Source: Fasciolopsis buskii (Eukaryota > Platyhelminthes > Trematoda > Plagiorchiida > Fasciolidae). From it: 64,000 bases of DNA. A program made the position numbers and the translations under genes. Shown here piece by piece: positions 12,786-25,655 of the stretch; position 1 is the first letter of the stretch, and each line of letters starts with the position of its first letter. The stretch is taken from the NCBI GenBank assembly GCA_008360955.1, contig LUCM01009035.1:1-64000 (forward strand), in the 5' to 3' direction. Under the pieces are notes generated by a model. The model made no database searches and was not told the origin of the DNA. It saw only the letters and a list, made by a program, of their open reading frames with translations.

Positions 12786-15149
12786 TGAAGCTAGACACTC
12801 TGTGGGTTACCAATTTAGTAACAATTTGTTCTTTCTGTTAAAAAGTCGGCAACAACGCTGGACGTTATGTAAACAGAAACCTTTACAAAACTGGAACTTG
12901 AAATTGTTTTAAATGCTTGGATCAGCCCCAGGCGAGTGACAGAAAAGTGACACAGAGTTGGAGGAATAATCGTTTGTTTGACGAGGTTTACTCTCCTTTT
13001 TGAAACGACCACACTGTGGATGGTATTCAAAAATAGGGTTCTTTAAAAGAAGAATAAATAAGCTTAGAAAGAAGCGTGAGGCGGCGGTTTGGAAACATTC
13101 ACAGAGTTGTCTGCTGGAGGACGTTCAGCCTGAAGATGCTAATGTTCTCTCCTGCCTGACGCTGGACGTTCGTGCAAAAATCTGCGATTGAGTTTGTTCC
13201 TGATGTATGCCATTTTTATCCGCGGCCTGCATTGATTTGGATGAAGCATGTGAGAGCTTAACAAATGGCTTCCAATAATCTGTCTATTTCAAACTCACCA
13301 ATTGAATTCCTGTTTTCATGAAGGTGGACAACTTTTTGAAGCTCTTCTGTACACGAGAAGCAGGATCGCCGGTATCTCAAGCTCATCCTGAAAGTAAAAA
13401 CGGCTAAGGAATGAACGATTTTCGTGCACATCACCACAAGAACCTAAGACGCTCTCCGCAGTTCTTCGTTAAATTCTGTTGGGTGCAAACTAAAATGATC
13501 TAAACAAGTTCTATCGGGATTGCAAGTGTTCTAAATTGGCAGGGTCAGCATGGCTCTATTTGCCAAGCGGATCATGAACGCCAAATAACCCTTAATTGAA
13601 TGATGCAGGACTGAAATGCATTGCTGTGCATTAAAATTTGGCGGCAGTGAGAGTAGCTCAAATGCACTACTGGTAGGTGATTGAAGGCTGTACGGCGAGG
13701 CAGAGGAAATGCAAATTCGGGTCCTTCCCATTGATAACTGAAGATACAAATTCAGGAAAATTCAGCAAGTGGTAAGCTGTTGTTTATCTAGAGGTGCGGA
13801 GGACGAGTTCGTAAACCTGGAGCATCAACAGGATTTGGTGCAGCCCAACGGGAAGAACAGCAGATTTGAAAAAACTGCGATCCGCCGCTCCCGGGCCTGG
13901 TGATGGCAAATCATGCAAACAACATTGCGAGTTCCCCTTTTCTTCCACTTTCGGACAAGAAACCAATGTGCGGATGAAATCTGCGTTATACCTGGAGCAA
14001 TCGAAAGTTATTAAAGGCTCTCTCTGCAGTTTTGGCAGCGTGGAGATGGTAGAGATTATCAAGGAAGCTGTGAATCTCAAATGGGAAGTAGATGAAGATG
14101 TAACTTTAAATTAGAATTTAAAGCAAAATACATAACATGATGTTTGATCAGTGGAAGACGTTTGTTTCATCAGATGGGAGCAGAAGCAGAGATGGACTGG
14201 TTATCGAGAAATTAAGAGGTGAAAATTAGCTGGCGGGCTCACGAAGCGGCGGTATGAAAGGGACCCCAGGAACAGCGGGATCACCGGATGTCAGCTGTGA
14301 GCCTTCACAGTGAAGTTAAGTGGGCTTTGAAGGACAGCTATCATCGAACGTTGGGAAGAGCTCGGTTTTTTAATCAGAGGGCCTGCTCAATATGCTGTAA
14401 GAACATTGGGTTAGAAGACAGCAAAAGTGTACATGAAAATGCGCAGGGTAAAGCGGATGCTCGCAGCTCGAATTTTAACAGTACCTTTAAAAACGACGAT
14501 GGCAGCCCTTGGACATTAGCAATGTCAGGGGAGAAAAGCGAGCCCATGAAATTCGGATAACTAGAGGTGAATCATTATGAGTATAAGTGGGAATAGATGC
14601 AAGCAGGCCAGCGTGGCCATCGTAAAGCACTGTGCAACGATTTTGTTAAGCACGTCTTTGAACCATGTGCAGCTAAGGTAATTCAGAGTTACTGCCTTTG
14701 AATTCGAAGGTGACGTTCGGCAGACCAAAGGACTCTGCATTTCACAAGTTCACCAACTCCGTTAAGAATGATGCGCAGAGTCAAGGCAAGGACAGGTTAA
14801 AAACGACCGCTGAAGACTACCGTTTGGATTTTAATAAGACCTCTGACTTGGTAGTTAACACCGCTGCCTTCGAAAATGCAGATTTTTGATGACGAAGTCG
14901 GCTGCATAAAAGGAATACACAATTTCTCACACAACAGGACGATCTACATCCGAGTTGGAAAGAGAAATTTAGATGCACCCAGTGGATTGGCACTATAGCT
15001 TCTTTTCTTCCTTCGGCACGTAACGACTTGCTCAGTGTCCAAACAGTTGTGTTTCACAATGAAGGACGACATGACAATTGTGGTTGCAAATAAAAAACCG
15101 AAGTGGCCTCCAGCCTGTCAACCGTATCATCTTGAGTATACAGTTGAGA
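12786..15149 (+). other. Unassigned stretch with successive + strand open frames
   Basis: Open frames of 60-90 codons at 13000-13191, 13866-14114, 14288-14560, 14698-14889 and 15035-15229 are all on the + strand and lead directly into the LINE fragment at 15.15 kb. Their Lys/Asp/Asn-rich peptides show no motif I recognise. They could be the ruined 5' part of that LINE or another element. An independent host gene is not supported. Confidence 0.4.
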
Positions 15150-15960
15150 TTTTCCCAATGAGTTTATCAAATTTCATCGAATATATACCCAGAAGAAATA
15201 AAATAGCAAAGAAAACCAGCCATTTGTAGGGTATGAGAACGAGAAAACCTTCAACATGCAAAATAATTTCTCTGACTTTTTCTCTTCATACTTTCAATAA
15301 CCTCCGACTTAATTCCGGTGAACTAAAAGTATTCCGTAATAAATTATCGTCATGGAAAAGGAATTCCGCATAATGTTTCTAATTATCGTCCCAATAATCA
15401 TATGCCTGCTGTCTCCAATTTGGATGAAAATTCAGTAAATATTTCTTCGTAGGCTCGTCTTAGCCCCCCAGCATCCTTGACCGGGAACATTACGGCTTAC
15501 TTCAACCCCGCTCTTGATCCATCTGTCACTCTGATCCAATCCTTCTAACCGACATAGCCGACCGGTGCACAGATTTTGTAGCCATTTGCCTCAACGTCTG
15601 TGAGGATTTTGACTGTTTCTCGAGCACACCCTACATCGAAAGTCAGCTCCTCTAGCGTCATCAGTCCCCTTCCATTGTGACTATCCTCATGCCTAACCCA
15701 TGATCACAAGTGGTCTTCACTATCACTATCAACTCTAATTCCAGATATATGACTGGTGGCCTTATACTGAGAGCCGTACTGGGTGTCTGGTTGCTCCTGC
15801 TATGTGTTACTGAAGCGCTACTTGCAACATCTTACGGTCTACCTATTCTGTTAGCTGGCAGTTTGCCCCTTTTAGTTTTATGAAGTTATTAGTTTGGTCA
15901 GAGAAACGTGATGGTTCTTCTGTTTTGAACTATTAGCCCACTTCTTGGATGACGAATTTA
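15150..15960 (+). mobile_element. Decayed LINE, linker and N-terminal reverse transcriptase
   Basis: Three blocks occur in order on the + strand. NNFSDFFSSYFQ (near 15255) matches the LINE Asp-Phe-Phe-Ser-Ser-Val-Phe block. A Leu-Ser-Pro-rich block with TGNITAYFNPALDPSVTLIQ (near 15475-15545) matches Gly-Pro-Asp-Asn-Ile-x-x-x-Phe. KRDGSSVLNY and PTSWMTNLS (near 15905-15965) match Lys-x-Gly-Asp-x-x-x-x-x-Asn-Tyr-Arg-Pro-Ile-Ser. Frames differ between blocks. Upstream open frames from 13.87 to 15.23 kb, all on the + strand, could be the same element's decayed 5' part, but I find no endonuclease motif in them. Confidence 0.5.
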
Positions 15961-16318
15961 TCCGCCGACGAGAGGTTGTCACGCAAAGATTTTGTTTTTC
16001 GGGCTTTACACCTAAAATTTACGGCCTTCGTCCCAAGTACTCAGTCTCTAAACCCTTCAGATAATTTAGTTCTTGATTCTGCTAAAGATAAGCGAAATTT
16101 TAGTCTGCTTTCTCGCACAATGAAACTGTCTGACGGCATACTCTGCAGTCATAAAACCCACTTTCTATCATTCTTTGATTATAGTGCTCTAATATACTCC
16201 AGCATGACCAAGCCAGACAGGAATTTTGACGACACTGTCCACAGGAGTTGCAACAAGCAGGTTTTAGGTTGGCGAACGACTCTAAAATAAAAAGAACATA
16301 GTTTTGAATGATATAATT

Positions 16319-17703
16319 TTAACAACACTGCGTTGTTGGCAGATGTAATGTAACAACGTTTCGACTACTTTGGGTAGTATTTCTCGAGGCAAGTGTTACA
16401 GTCAAAAAACTGAGGGAACGTTGGCATGCCGGCTGATGTTTAGTTTTCTGTTTTTGAATGTGTACTTTGAACTGTGGGTCCGGTGAGAGAATAGTTGTCC
16501 TTGACGTCATGCTTCACCTTGGTGGTGAGGTCAACCAGCGTGGTGATTTCAAAGATGTTAGGGCTGTCCATATCTCCGAAATCTCTGCTCCGTCGTTCCG
16601 ATTGATGCACGTGGGGTGGGTGCTTATCGCCAAAGCCTCGACAAATTTAACTTCAGCTCAGGTTCTGAATCCACGCTGGAGTACTTTTGTGTTTTATTAT
16701 TCTATATTATGTCTCTCTGCTATGGCTAAATCGCGCTCAAGTTTTGATAAGACCGCCTTATCCGAAGGTCCGCACTTTTATTTCCCTCTGTGTTCTGTTA
16801 TCCGTGTCATCGGTTTCCTGCTGGTTTGTATAATGTATTTCGCTGGGCATTCCTTGCAAACGATTTTATAGTGCAGTTTTTTTGATTTTGCACACCGACT
16901 TGATATTTATCCTTTGATAAGTAGCGCTTTAAGGTATTTTCCATCCGGAAGAATGTGTCAATATCGAAAACACTGAAGATCGTTCTTGTTGCTTCCGAAG
17001 TACCCGATCTGTGGGGACTTTCGACCGAGGCCGTTTTGTTCTCTTTTGCTTCATCTTGGTTGTTGACATGCAAGTTTTCAGTTGTTTTCTTATGAGGCGT
17101 GGTGGGGAGTGGTTGTCTCACAAGGTGTCGTCCAGAAGTTTTAATTCGTTTTTACGTTTGCCATGGTCACTGAGCAGCTTTTTGACTCCGTTGGCTAACG
17201 GAGAAACAAATGTCAGTTTCATGCATTGCAGATGAGCTGAGCCAAGATCCTGATACTTATCCAAATGTGTGGATATTATGTGAATTTTAATATTGAATTT
17301 TCCTGGGTCCTTAACTTTCAGTGAATAATCTAAGAGGCTGATGACCGTACTGGTGTCTTCTGACTCCACTGTGAACGTAATGGATCTACATTGCTTGTTG
17401 AGTTCTTGACTAGAACTATCCCTTTTTTGCTGACTTCATGGTCGCAAATGTATCTTCCCCGTACCATACCTAAAACCTTTTGGGGTGAACAAAATTCATT
17501 AAGGCTTTTGATTCAGCCGACTTTAGGGAAAGGTTTGCTACAGTGGGGGATACGGATAATCCCATGGCCATACCATCCGTTTGTTTGTACAGCTCATGTC
17601 TGAATGTGAAGTTTGTTAACATGAGGTGAATTTCTACACCCCTGATAATTTTGGACGGAGCTTGTACGGTTTGCTCTTCTAAGGACATGTCTGGCTCTAA
17701 CAA
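16319..17703 (-). mobile_element. Decayed Penelope-like retroelement (RT plus remnant GIY-YIG linker)
   Basis: Penelope-like elements encode a telomerase-related RT followed by a GIY-YIG endonuclease. On the minus strand, the frame 17703-17470 contains FTFRHELYKQTDGMAMG and SVSPTVANLSL, the diagnostic RT block (Phe-x-Phe-x-x-x-x-Tyr-x-Gln-x-x-Gly-x-Ala-Met-Gly-x-x-x-Ser-Pro-x-x-Ala-Asn). A frameshift follows, with VWYGEDTFATM where Tyr-Val-Asp-Asp-Thr-Phe is expected. The frame 17369-17118 supplies the thumb block (HIISTHLDKYQDLGSAH). The frame 17121-16807 supplies the linker (RTIFSVFDIDTFFRMENTLKR) and an Asn-x-Leu-Tyr-x-x-x-x-Asn-Arg end that may be the wreck of the GIY-YIG Tyr-Ile-Gly-Glu-Thr-Gly-Arg block. 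The catalytic Asp pair and several frames are broken. A hammerhead-like fold lies at its 3' end. Confidence 0.8.
16324..16400 (-). ncRNA. Degenerate hammerhead-ribozyme-like three-way junction at the Penelope-like element 3' end
   Basis: Read on the minus strand, three helices meet at a junction. Helix I is AACACT (16397-16392) with AGTGTT (16329-16324). Helix II is ACTAC (16378-16374, complement of GTAGT) with GTAGT (16368-16364) and a 5-base loop. Helix III is CGTTGTT (16358-16352) with AACAACG (16337-16331) and a 14-base loop. The GAAA core (16362-16359) is intact between helices II and III. The other core strand reads CTCGAGA (16388-16382) where CTGATGA is expected, and only one base (16330) separates helices III and I instead of two. 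Hammerhead motifs are known in terminal repeats of Penelope-like elements, which fits the position. It is probably not catalytic in this copy. Confidence 0.42.
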
Positions 17704-20700
17704 TGAATGTAAGTAGTGCAGACTATCTTTAATGGGTACACTCCTTTATAAAAGTTATATTATTCGCAACTACAACCACTACATGGCGCATCAACTTTCG
17801 ATGCACTTCTTAAGTTATTTGGTCCTGACATTTACAAAGAACGCAGTTCACTCCTCAATCTTGAGCCACTCTAGCTACGCCGCCCTGAAAACTTGGCGTA
17901 GCATTTTTGCAGCCTGTTGAATTTACATTCCTTCGCCATCAACCCAACGCAATTGCCCTGCGTCAACTTCTACCCATTTCCCACTGGTTTCCAACTATCT
18001 ATGCAGAATTTGCCAGATCATCTGCAGTATCTCATTTCTTTCTTGTTCCTTATCGAAAGCTTCTGGAAAATCTCATTATTATTCACTACATTTAGTACTG
18101 GTTAAAATCTGATTGTCTTAAATGCACGCAAGTCCCTTAGTTGTCCAACACACAGCTCAGGACAGCGTGCTTTGGAGTCAGCAGTGGACTTCTGAAACAT
18201 CCTGACAATCACCCCTTTCTAAAATCCCTCATGGCCAAACCTAAATCTGGCAAGCATATCCCTTTGACGTTTATTTGCCCGTTTACAAGGAAAAACGATC
18301 AGTATGTTTATATGCATACGTCAACATATGCATAATTATTCTTTTTTGATCCTCTCTTTTCTTCCCTATCCTTTCACGTGCAAACCCGATTTCTCTAGTA
18401 GATTCAACTACAAATCTATCACCTAAGTATAGTAATGGATCCACTCACCTTCCATATCAAGTTACCTCCCATATCCAAATATTTTATCATTGTTACCTGC
18501 CATGTTTGGCACATGCTTCTGTCTCATTATGCCGTTATATATCCATCTGTTCCCGCTTCTACTGTTGGGCTTATCATGAACCTCAAGTGGAATGCATCCA
18601 ATCTCAGGCCCTTTATATGTTTTACATTCCAGATAAGCTATCTCGCAGTGACCCCGAACCGGGGTTCACTTTCCAGGCTGTAGTTGCAGTCTGGCTTGTT
18701 CCTGTATAAAATAAAGCAAATTGGCTGAATAAACGCATGTACTACTCAAAGTCGAATAAACATGGTTCACATTGCAGGTCGCCCTGAAAAAAACAATGTT
18801 AACCTGCATGATACGTTATTGACTGCTGCTGCTCATTATTGAAAGTTTGCTTGGGACTAGAGGCCACGTTTTATAGTTCACAAAGGGCAACTTGCTCTGA
18901 GTAGACAAATCTGTCTTTCTATTCGGCTTAACAGCTAGATCTTGACGAACATATTTATCAGTTTAACGGTGCACATATCAACCCCGAAATTAGATTTTCG
19001 TTACAATTCCGGATATTCTCCCCAACGCCCCACTTGAGGACTACTTTCTTCTGGTGACCGTCAACCATTGGAACCCTCATTGGGGGAACCGATAAGACCC
19101 ATTACCTACTTACAATTCTGTTGGACATTTTATTTAACGTAGTGCATGCTACTATTTGCTTCACATTCTTGGTAGGGTTTTTTCTTTCCGTGCCATCAAA
19201 CAGGGTTTCGCTTTGATTATGTTTAAGTATTCTGCACAGTGGCAAACTTAAAATAGTTTTTTTCATTTTCTTGGCTGCAAGAACCACCGTTCAACGCAGG
19301 CACCTTTGTTTTCTTCCCCTTTTTCATGGTTCTGGTCAGTAACCCTCCTCCGTCCTTTGCTTCACTCGTCTTAGCCAGGTTTGTCAAGTTTTCATTCGTA
19401 GCTTCTAATTTCATTGACATCTTTCGTTGCAAGTTAACTTCCATGGATATTAAATAAACTTCACAAAATCTAAACGCACCATTTCTTGGCATTTATCGCT
19501 GTCCTCCAAGCGAACTTTGCCCATAGAATACACATCACCTTTGCACCCAAACGCTGAGCTCTGTGCAAAGCATGACCTATTTTAACGCCTTGGAAACCGC
19601 GTCTGATCTTCACTGCTCCCAATTTTTGCTTCCACCTTCGAACCACACTTTTTGTTTATTTGCGTAATATTCTTCTGAAGATTGACCATACAACAAAGCA
19701 TAGCTTTCAACATCTTCGAGAACCATATATGCATACGAAAACCAAATTGTCCGGCGAAAGATGAACTGCTCTAAACACATACCACCGGCAGACGCGCACC
19801 CTCTAACATTATTGGAAGTATTCTGAAAGGTTCTCTCGTGGTTTGGCCACGCACATCTTGTGCAGAATTAAATCTGAACTGAACGGGTCGATTGGATCAG
19901 CTGGCCTCCTGCGCTCGGCATTGTTGTTCGTAGATAGGATTGCCCGGGAGACGATAACCAAGCACCACTGCACAAACACCCCGACAATTGGATTCACCAG
20001 TGTAAATTCTTGTTTAATAAGTTTACCGCCACTTGTGGAATAAATTTATTCTGGACTTGATGGAGGAGGACCCGTAGACGTATGTTGCTTGGGCTGCCAG
20101 AAGGCTATCATCACTATCAACCACAGACGACTACTAACCTGACTGCGACTTTTTAACCGTGTCCTCAACCGGCAGATAGAAAGGTGCTTACCTCGGAGGT
20201 TCTGGTTGGATAGGCAAGCGGCCGCATGCAACATGGCATCACGTGGTCTATTCTGGAGCCAACTTCCGTTGAAAGCTTTCGTGAGTGATCAAGAATCTGA
20301 GCACGGATGCTCTTGCTTGACCTTTGCAGAGGATGACAGAATCGCCAGTAGTCTGATGGTGAATGTGCCACAAGCAAACTTCAGTGCCCTGCAAAACTAG
20401 ATTGAGATCTAGGAGCTACCATTCAACTCAGTCAATTATAAGCAACCGTTGCCTGCAGGGACACCAGCAGATACATTCACCAACCAAGTCATTGCCGAGG
20501 ACCCACCAGGTAATTCGCTGGTTGGTGTCCCCTGGGGTTTGGCTCACGAATCTTTATGAACTTAAGCTCTGTGTGCCGGAACCGAAGCACTGTGCCGACT
20601 ACGTAAAACGGTAGACTCACAGGAACCAAGGTTAATGGTCTTATTTTCAAGTGGACCGTTAAATGACATCTTGAAATATGGAGTGCCCCAGAATAGTCAG

Positions 20701-23700
20701 GTGTAGGAACTTCTCGAAAATATTCCGAAGGATTTCAGCGAATCTGTTACCCGCTTTGAAAATCCCATGTTGGGATAAACTACAAATGCCAAAATCTTGC
20801 TTCCCTGAGTGAAAATGCAAACCTACAAGGACTTAGCGCAAACCTTCAGTCTACTGATAGGTTGTTCAATGACCACTTATCTTCTACGCAGTAAAAGAGC
20901 GATCAGATTTCAAAGGGTATTTCACTGAAGCCGAAGAAACAAAACGCACCCGGAACCAAAAGAACGAACTTGCTTCAGCATGGAATAACCAAAGTTTAGG
21001 GTGAACTCCCACAAGCTGTTGTCAACACCTCCCCCCGGGTGTTATTCAAGACTACTTTGAATAGGACAGGTTCGCGACATTCCTCGTCATCACACAAACT
21101 TTCTAACTGTTCCCCGCCGTCACCTGTACACCCCATCTCTACCTTTATTCTTGGCCGCCTCATTCTGAATTTTAGGGCCCAGGAACGTTACATTCGCCGT
21201 GACAGAAATGGTGCATTTTTTCTCTTCATAGTGCATGAGGCAGTTAGTTGCACTGTTACCCCTTCTTGGTGAACATCCGTACTGTTTCATATCCGGCCCG
21301 TAAGTTCTGGTGAACACTGCCACGGCGGTCTTTGTGATTTACGCCTCTAAATGTCAGCCTCAACTTCGAGGCGCACAAGGAATTTTCAGATTGACAGCTC
21401 GGTGGTAGTATGAGGAAGTAGTGACACGGAGGTAAACGGTATAGGCAGGAATGTGATGACGCAGGGCAACGGATGCGGCATAGGTGGTAAATGGAACGAG
21501 GTGGTGGTAGCGTTCGAGGTCAATAGAGAATCTCTGTTGCTTGGTGGAATGCAGTCGGTTGACCCTAAAGACTAGTGTCTGCACTCCGATGATACAACGG
21601 TGGCGCAGTAATGTTTGGTAGTTGAACACCAAACACAAATGAGGGGCAAAATTGAATGTCCAAGCAAGCTTGGTCTAAGCAAAAACCAAGGCAGGATGGG
21701 CGACATCTGTTCGTCCATACGGAAGTCCATTCTGAAATGGAGACAAAGGTGAGAGATTTTGGCCCTATCTGGAGCCACCTACTAAAAAGAAAGAGAGGGT
21801 GCCTGCTCATCGAGGATTTAGTGCTCCCTTAATGGATTGGCATAAGACGCGGACAACGGCAGGTACTTTTGAGCTGCAGTTGCTGGACAAGGCAGAAAGC
21901 TTGGCATTAATGCTCTACGCGCTATCAACTCATGCGGCTGGAGAACAAGGTGTCAAGATTCTTGGCTCCATTAATTAACTGATTTGACTACAAATTATAA
22001 GGTGTGGCAAAAATCCCTTCTGTGGACAGCGGCCAAGGAATAGAAAAAGCTGCAATTTCTCGCTGGGAGAAAGACTGTGGATGAAATTTTGCATGGACTT
22101 CTGCAAGAAGGCATCTACTGTCAACGCCATGGAATATGGGCTGCCGAAGAATTGGCTGAAGGTGAGGAATAACACACTCTGACCAACATGGGTAATTTCC
22201 CACCGAGCAGAATACGCCAAAGAAGGACATTGCCGTGGTGGGTGAGTAGCAAATGGAGGGATATAAATTGCTATCATCAAGCTTGGAGGACGTTCTAGGG
22301 GACATAGTCAGATTTGGCCCTTAGAGTAGGATCTATTCGGGATGGAAACGCAGGAACTGAGGGAATTGTACGCATTGGGAAACTAGCCAGAATAATTCCT
22401 GAAATTAATTCTGATTACTTTCGGGTTATATCGGCTATGCGGAAAGCCTTGGCGGAAGCAAGATGAGCAGTGCATCCCCAGGAAGTGAACGTGTGTGGAA
22501 TGCTTACGTAATCCACATTACTTACGGCGGACTGGAGTCTATGGAGTAGTATGACACTTTACACCAGAGCGAGTGCTTGAAATTAATAACTCTTGATAAG
22601 CCAAAGTTTCTGGGACCCGAAGTTGTACACCAAACCTTTCTGGGGCCACTGGCTAAGACTTCAGCTAAACTGCCAGCTGAGCTGCTCAGTAGGACGACGA
22701 GCGAGGTAGAGGTGCCAAAGGAATGAAAATGTGCGGAAAGGGCCCAGAAAAAAGGGTATGAGAGGTGTTGAGACGAACCGCAGGTCAATCGACCTGCAAA
22801 CAGAAAGTGTTTTTGATACTAGTTCGGAACACACTTTACAGACATCTGGAAGTTAGATCGGTAGTTAAAAAACACCACAATCACGGGGAAGAAAGTTCTT
22901 GGCCCACTGAATTGCAGAGTTATGGTGAGTTAACTAGAAGATTTGATAGAGAAAAGGCTGCGTGTTTCAATGCTGAAGTCTGGAAGGCGCCCGACGGTGA
23001 ACGTCATGGAATTTTGCTTCAGATATTCGACAGCATGAGTGCAAATAGTGGGCTGCTAAAGATAACAACTCTATCTTTGTAAAATCTCTTTCAAATCCGA
23101 AGTAATGGAAGACGAACCGAGGATGTCCAGAGTTGCCGCGGCATGAATCCAAAGCTGTCAATGGGACCAGCATCGATCCATGAGCGCTAACTAGACCACC
23201 AAACTTGATGCTTGCTATCGACGTCAAGGCTTTATGAGGCCCCCACTCATCTTAGATTTTGAAGGACTTAGGAAAATCAAAAAGGAGAGACGTTGCATGG
23301 GACCTACCAACGAATGTAACCAGGTACGGAATTTCAATGTGTAGGGTGCAACCGGGTCACGCTTCCGAAATGTAGCCATACTTAGTCCATCTTCCGGGTC
23401 GCTTATGTCAAGGTTCCTTGGACAACTTGGCCAAATTCACGTTATCAGATTTGTGCTCGCAAGCAGCAAAGCAAACAGAGCCCTTACTACGCGAGAAATA
23501 AACTGACGTCAAGAAAACTTGGGATTCTGCAGCTCCAGTGCAAAGCCCTTGTGAGCCGCAAACGGAATTTATAGTCTGACGTTGGTATTAGAAGTTGATC
23601 AGCGGTGCGAAAATTTTGAAAATCTAAGGAGTTTCCGCAAAATGGCCTCCGACCGAGAACTTCAAAAAGCTCGATAGGCTGTCCGTCCTGCGAGTTTTTG

Positions 23701-25169
23701 CCAAAGCGTAGAATGGAAAGTGTCTGCCTTATCAATGCGATGAAAGAACCAAAATGGCAATCAACTAAAGAGAGACCGCCCTTCTTCACTGAGGGAACCA
23801 TTGCACCCGGCAGGAACGAAATTGAAGCAGATCAAACCTTGGTTTAACAATGACTTACGGAGCAACCGATTCCTGCCTGAGTCGTTAGGCACTGAAATAT
23901 GATCCCCACGGGGTTGCCGGAAGACCACATTGCGAGCACTTCCAGGGAAATGGACATCACGTCGCCAGGTATCTCCGGACTTTTCATAAGCCGGTAAATG
24001 TCCAATTTTTGTGGTCACCCACAGAACGCCCCTCCACCCACGGTGATTCGTGGCCTTTTTGTGGCTTACAGCCTTTCGAGAGCTGCGGGGTGTGTGAATC
24101 TTTACCTGCCGCCTAAACCTGCAAACGACTAAGCCGCATTATAATAAGATGTCTTTTACGAGCCTCTGGAGCGGCGGTCCCTATATTTTGCGATCTTTCA
24201 TTCCACCACAGAGGACAAAAGGAACAAAAGAATCCCAAGAATATGAAAAAAGCAAGACCCAGAGGCCCCTTTGTGCAAGAAATTAGGCCATCTATGAAAG
24301 CAATTGCCAGTCCTGCGGTATGATTCTTTTTGATCTGACCAGGAAGCGTATGGACGTCTGCTCGCGCGAACAAGGCGCATAAGCAAAGTCACTTAAACAA
24401 GAGATAACAGTTGGGTAACTGAATAAACACGTCCTGTCTGTAACTAAGATTGGGTATGGATAAACATCCGTGCTACGTTTAGATTCCAGAGGAAGGCGAC
24501 AGCTGTTGCAGTAAGAAGGTTTTCCTAGGTAAATGGTCATAGTTAGATAGGGTAGTGTGTTTCTCATGAATCCGTCACTTTTACGCGAGGAGATGCCCAT
24601 TATTTACTTCCCATTGCGATGCAGATGAGACGAATAAATCACACTTGCATTTTAAAACGATACAAAGCCGTCGGAACATCAAGGACATGGAAGTAAAAAT
24701 CACAGATATGAACGCCACCCAGTGCGTACCATGGGGAGCCTTTGGATGTTCGAACTATCCGCAGACACTGCGCGTCCAAAATCACACAATATAAAATGCA
24801 TGCGCCCGTTCGGAACCGAGATCGGTCCAGCGAACTATTTCTCTTTCAATACAATCGACGCCTAAAACATGCAACACCTACTAGGCTAACTCATAGGGGC
24901 TCCCAAGGATGTCCCTATACATCCCATTCCCTTGGCACAGCAAACAATTCCGTAGAGCCCTCATTTAAAGCCCCTACCTTTTCCCAGTACGTGCAGCAAA
25001 CACAGTCAACCACAATGTTGTTCCTGCGGGTCAGGTTCCCATAGGCTTCTTGGGTTATGGATTAATTCATCTCTGTACCCAAAATGAACCGAGAGATGAG
25101 ATGAGGACCACCACGCTTCCTTCTTACAGCAGCGTGCTAACACTATAGTCTTTCGTATGTTTTAAAACA
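17704..25169. other. No recognisable gene; strongly strand-biased decayed sequence
   Basis: From 17.7 to 19.8 kb the + strand is pyrimidine-rich, and from about 20.4 to 24.5 kb it is purine-rich. Open frames reach only about 105 codons and show no family signature. The stretch from 17.7 to 18.7 kb could include the 5' part of the Penelope-like element, but no RT N-terminal motif was found. Confidence 0.5.
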
Positions 25170-25490
25170 AGGGGATCACTACGCTTCTTTTTAATAGAGG
25201 CAGCTGACAACGCCCCCCTAACTATCGGCTAAGTAGCCTAACCGCCGTCCAAAGCAAGGCGTTTGAAGACATTCTGAGGGGTGCTCTTCCCCAACAATTG
25301 CATTCAAATTACATCTTGTCACATTTAAAATGGCTTCCTTTCTTTAGTTTTCTGCGCAGGCTGGTAGGGGCTTGAAATAACCTACCACTAGACCCGTTAC
25401 CTGTCAAAGACATCAGCATCTTTTAAACATCTGCATCTTTTAAACATCTGGGGACAGAATGGGGGCGAACTACGCCCCGTGACATCGAGT
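25170..25490 (+). mobile_element. LINE reverse transcriptase fragment
   Basis: In one + frame the segment reads PNYRLSSLTAVQSKAFEDIL, then RGALPQQLHSNYILS. This is the early RT block Asn-Tyr-Arg-Pro-Ile-Ser-Leu-Thr-Ser followed by the helix and the segment before Gln-His-Gly-Phe. Similarity continues weakly to a corrupted Phe-Leu-x-x-Arg-Ser-Cys block near 25360 and then ends. A 17-base tandem duplication follows at 25416. No catalytic motif is retained. Confidence 0.6.
25416..25449 (+). repeat. 17-base tandem duplication
   Basis: GCATCTTTTAAACATCT is repeated twice without change, just after the LINE fragment at 25.2 kb. It is a recent local slippage or duplication. Confidence 0.95.
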
Positions 25491-25645
25491 TGCGATGGAA
25501 CGGATTTTAACAAAGACATTGATGGAAACATTTGTCAGATCTGCCACTCTCAATGCTCGTAACGTGACCCACCACTACTGTCTGTGTTCTAGTCTCCGGA
25601 AAAAATCCTCCAACAATAACTGTCCAATTTTATTTTTATTTCGTG

Positions 25646-25655
25646 NNNNNNNNNN
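25646..25655. other. Short assembly gap (10 Ns)
   Basis: A run of ten Ns is probably a placeholder gap. A further single N is at 35097, inside the hammerhead-like motif. Confidence 1.

Noticed and set aside
16351..16400. Alternative pairing TGTAACA with TGTTACA around the ribozyme-like core
   Set aside because: It pairs the strands before and after helix II directly, which is incompatible with a hammerhead junction. The three-helix arrangement explains more of the sequence.
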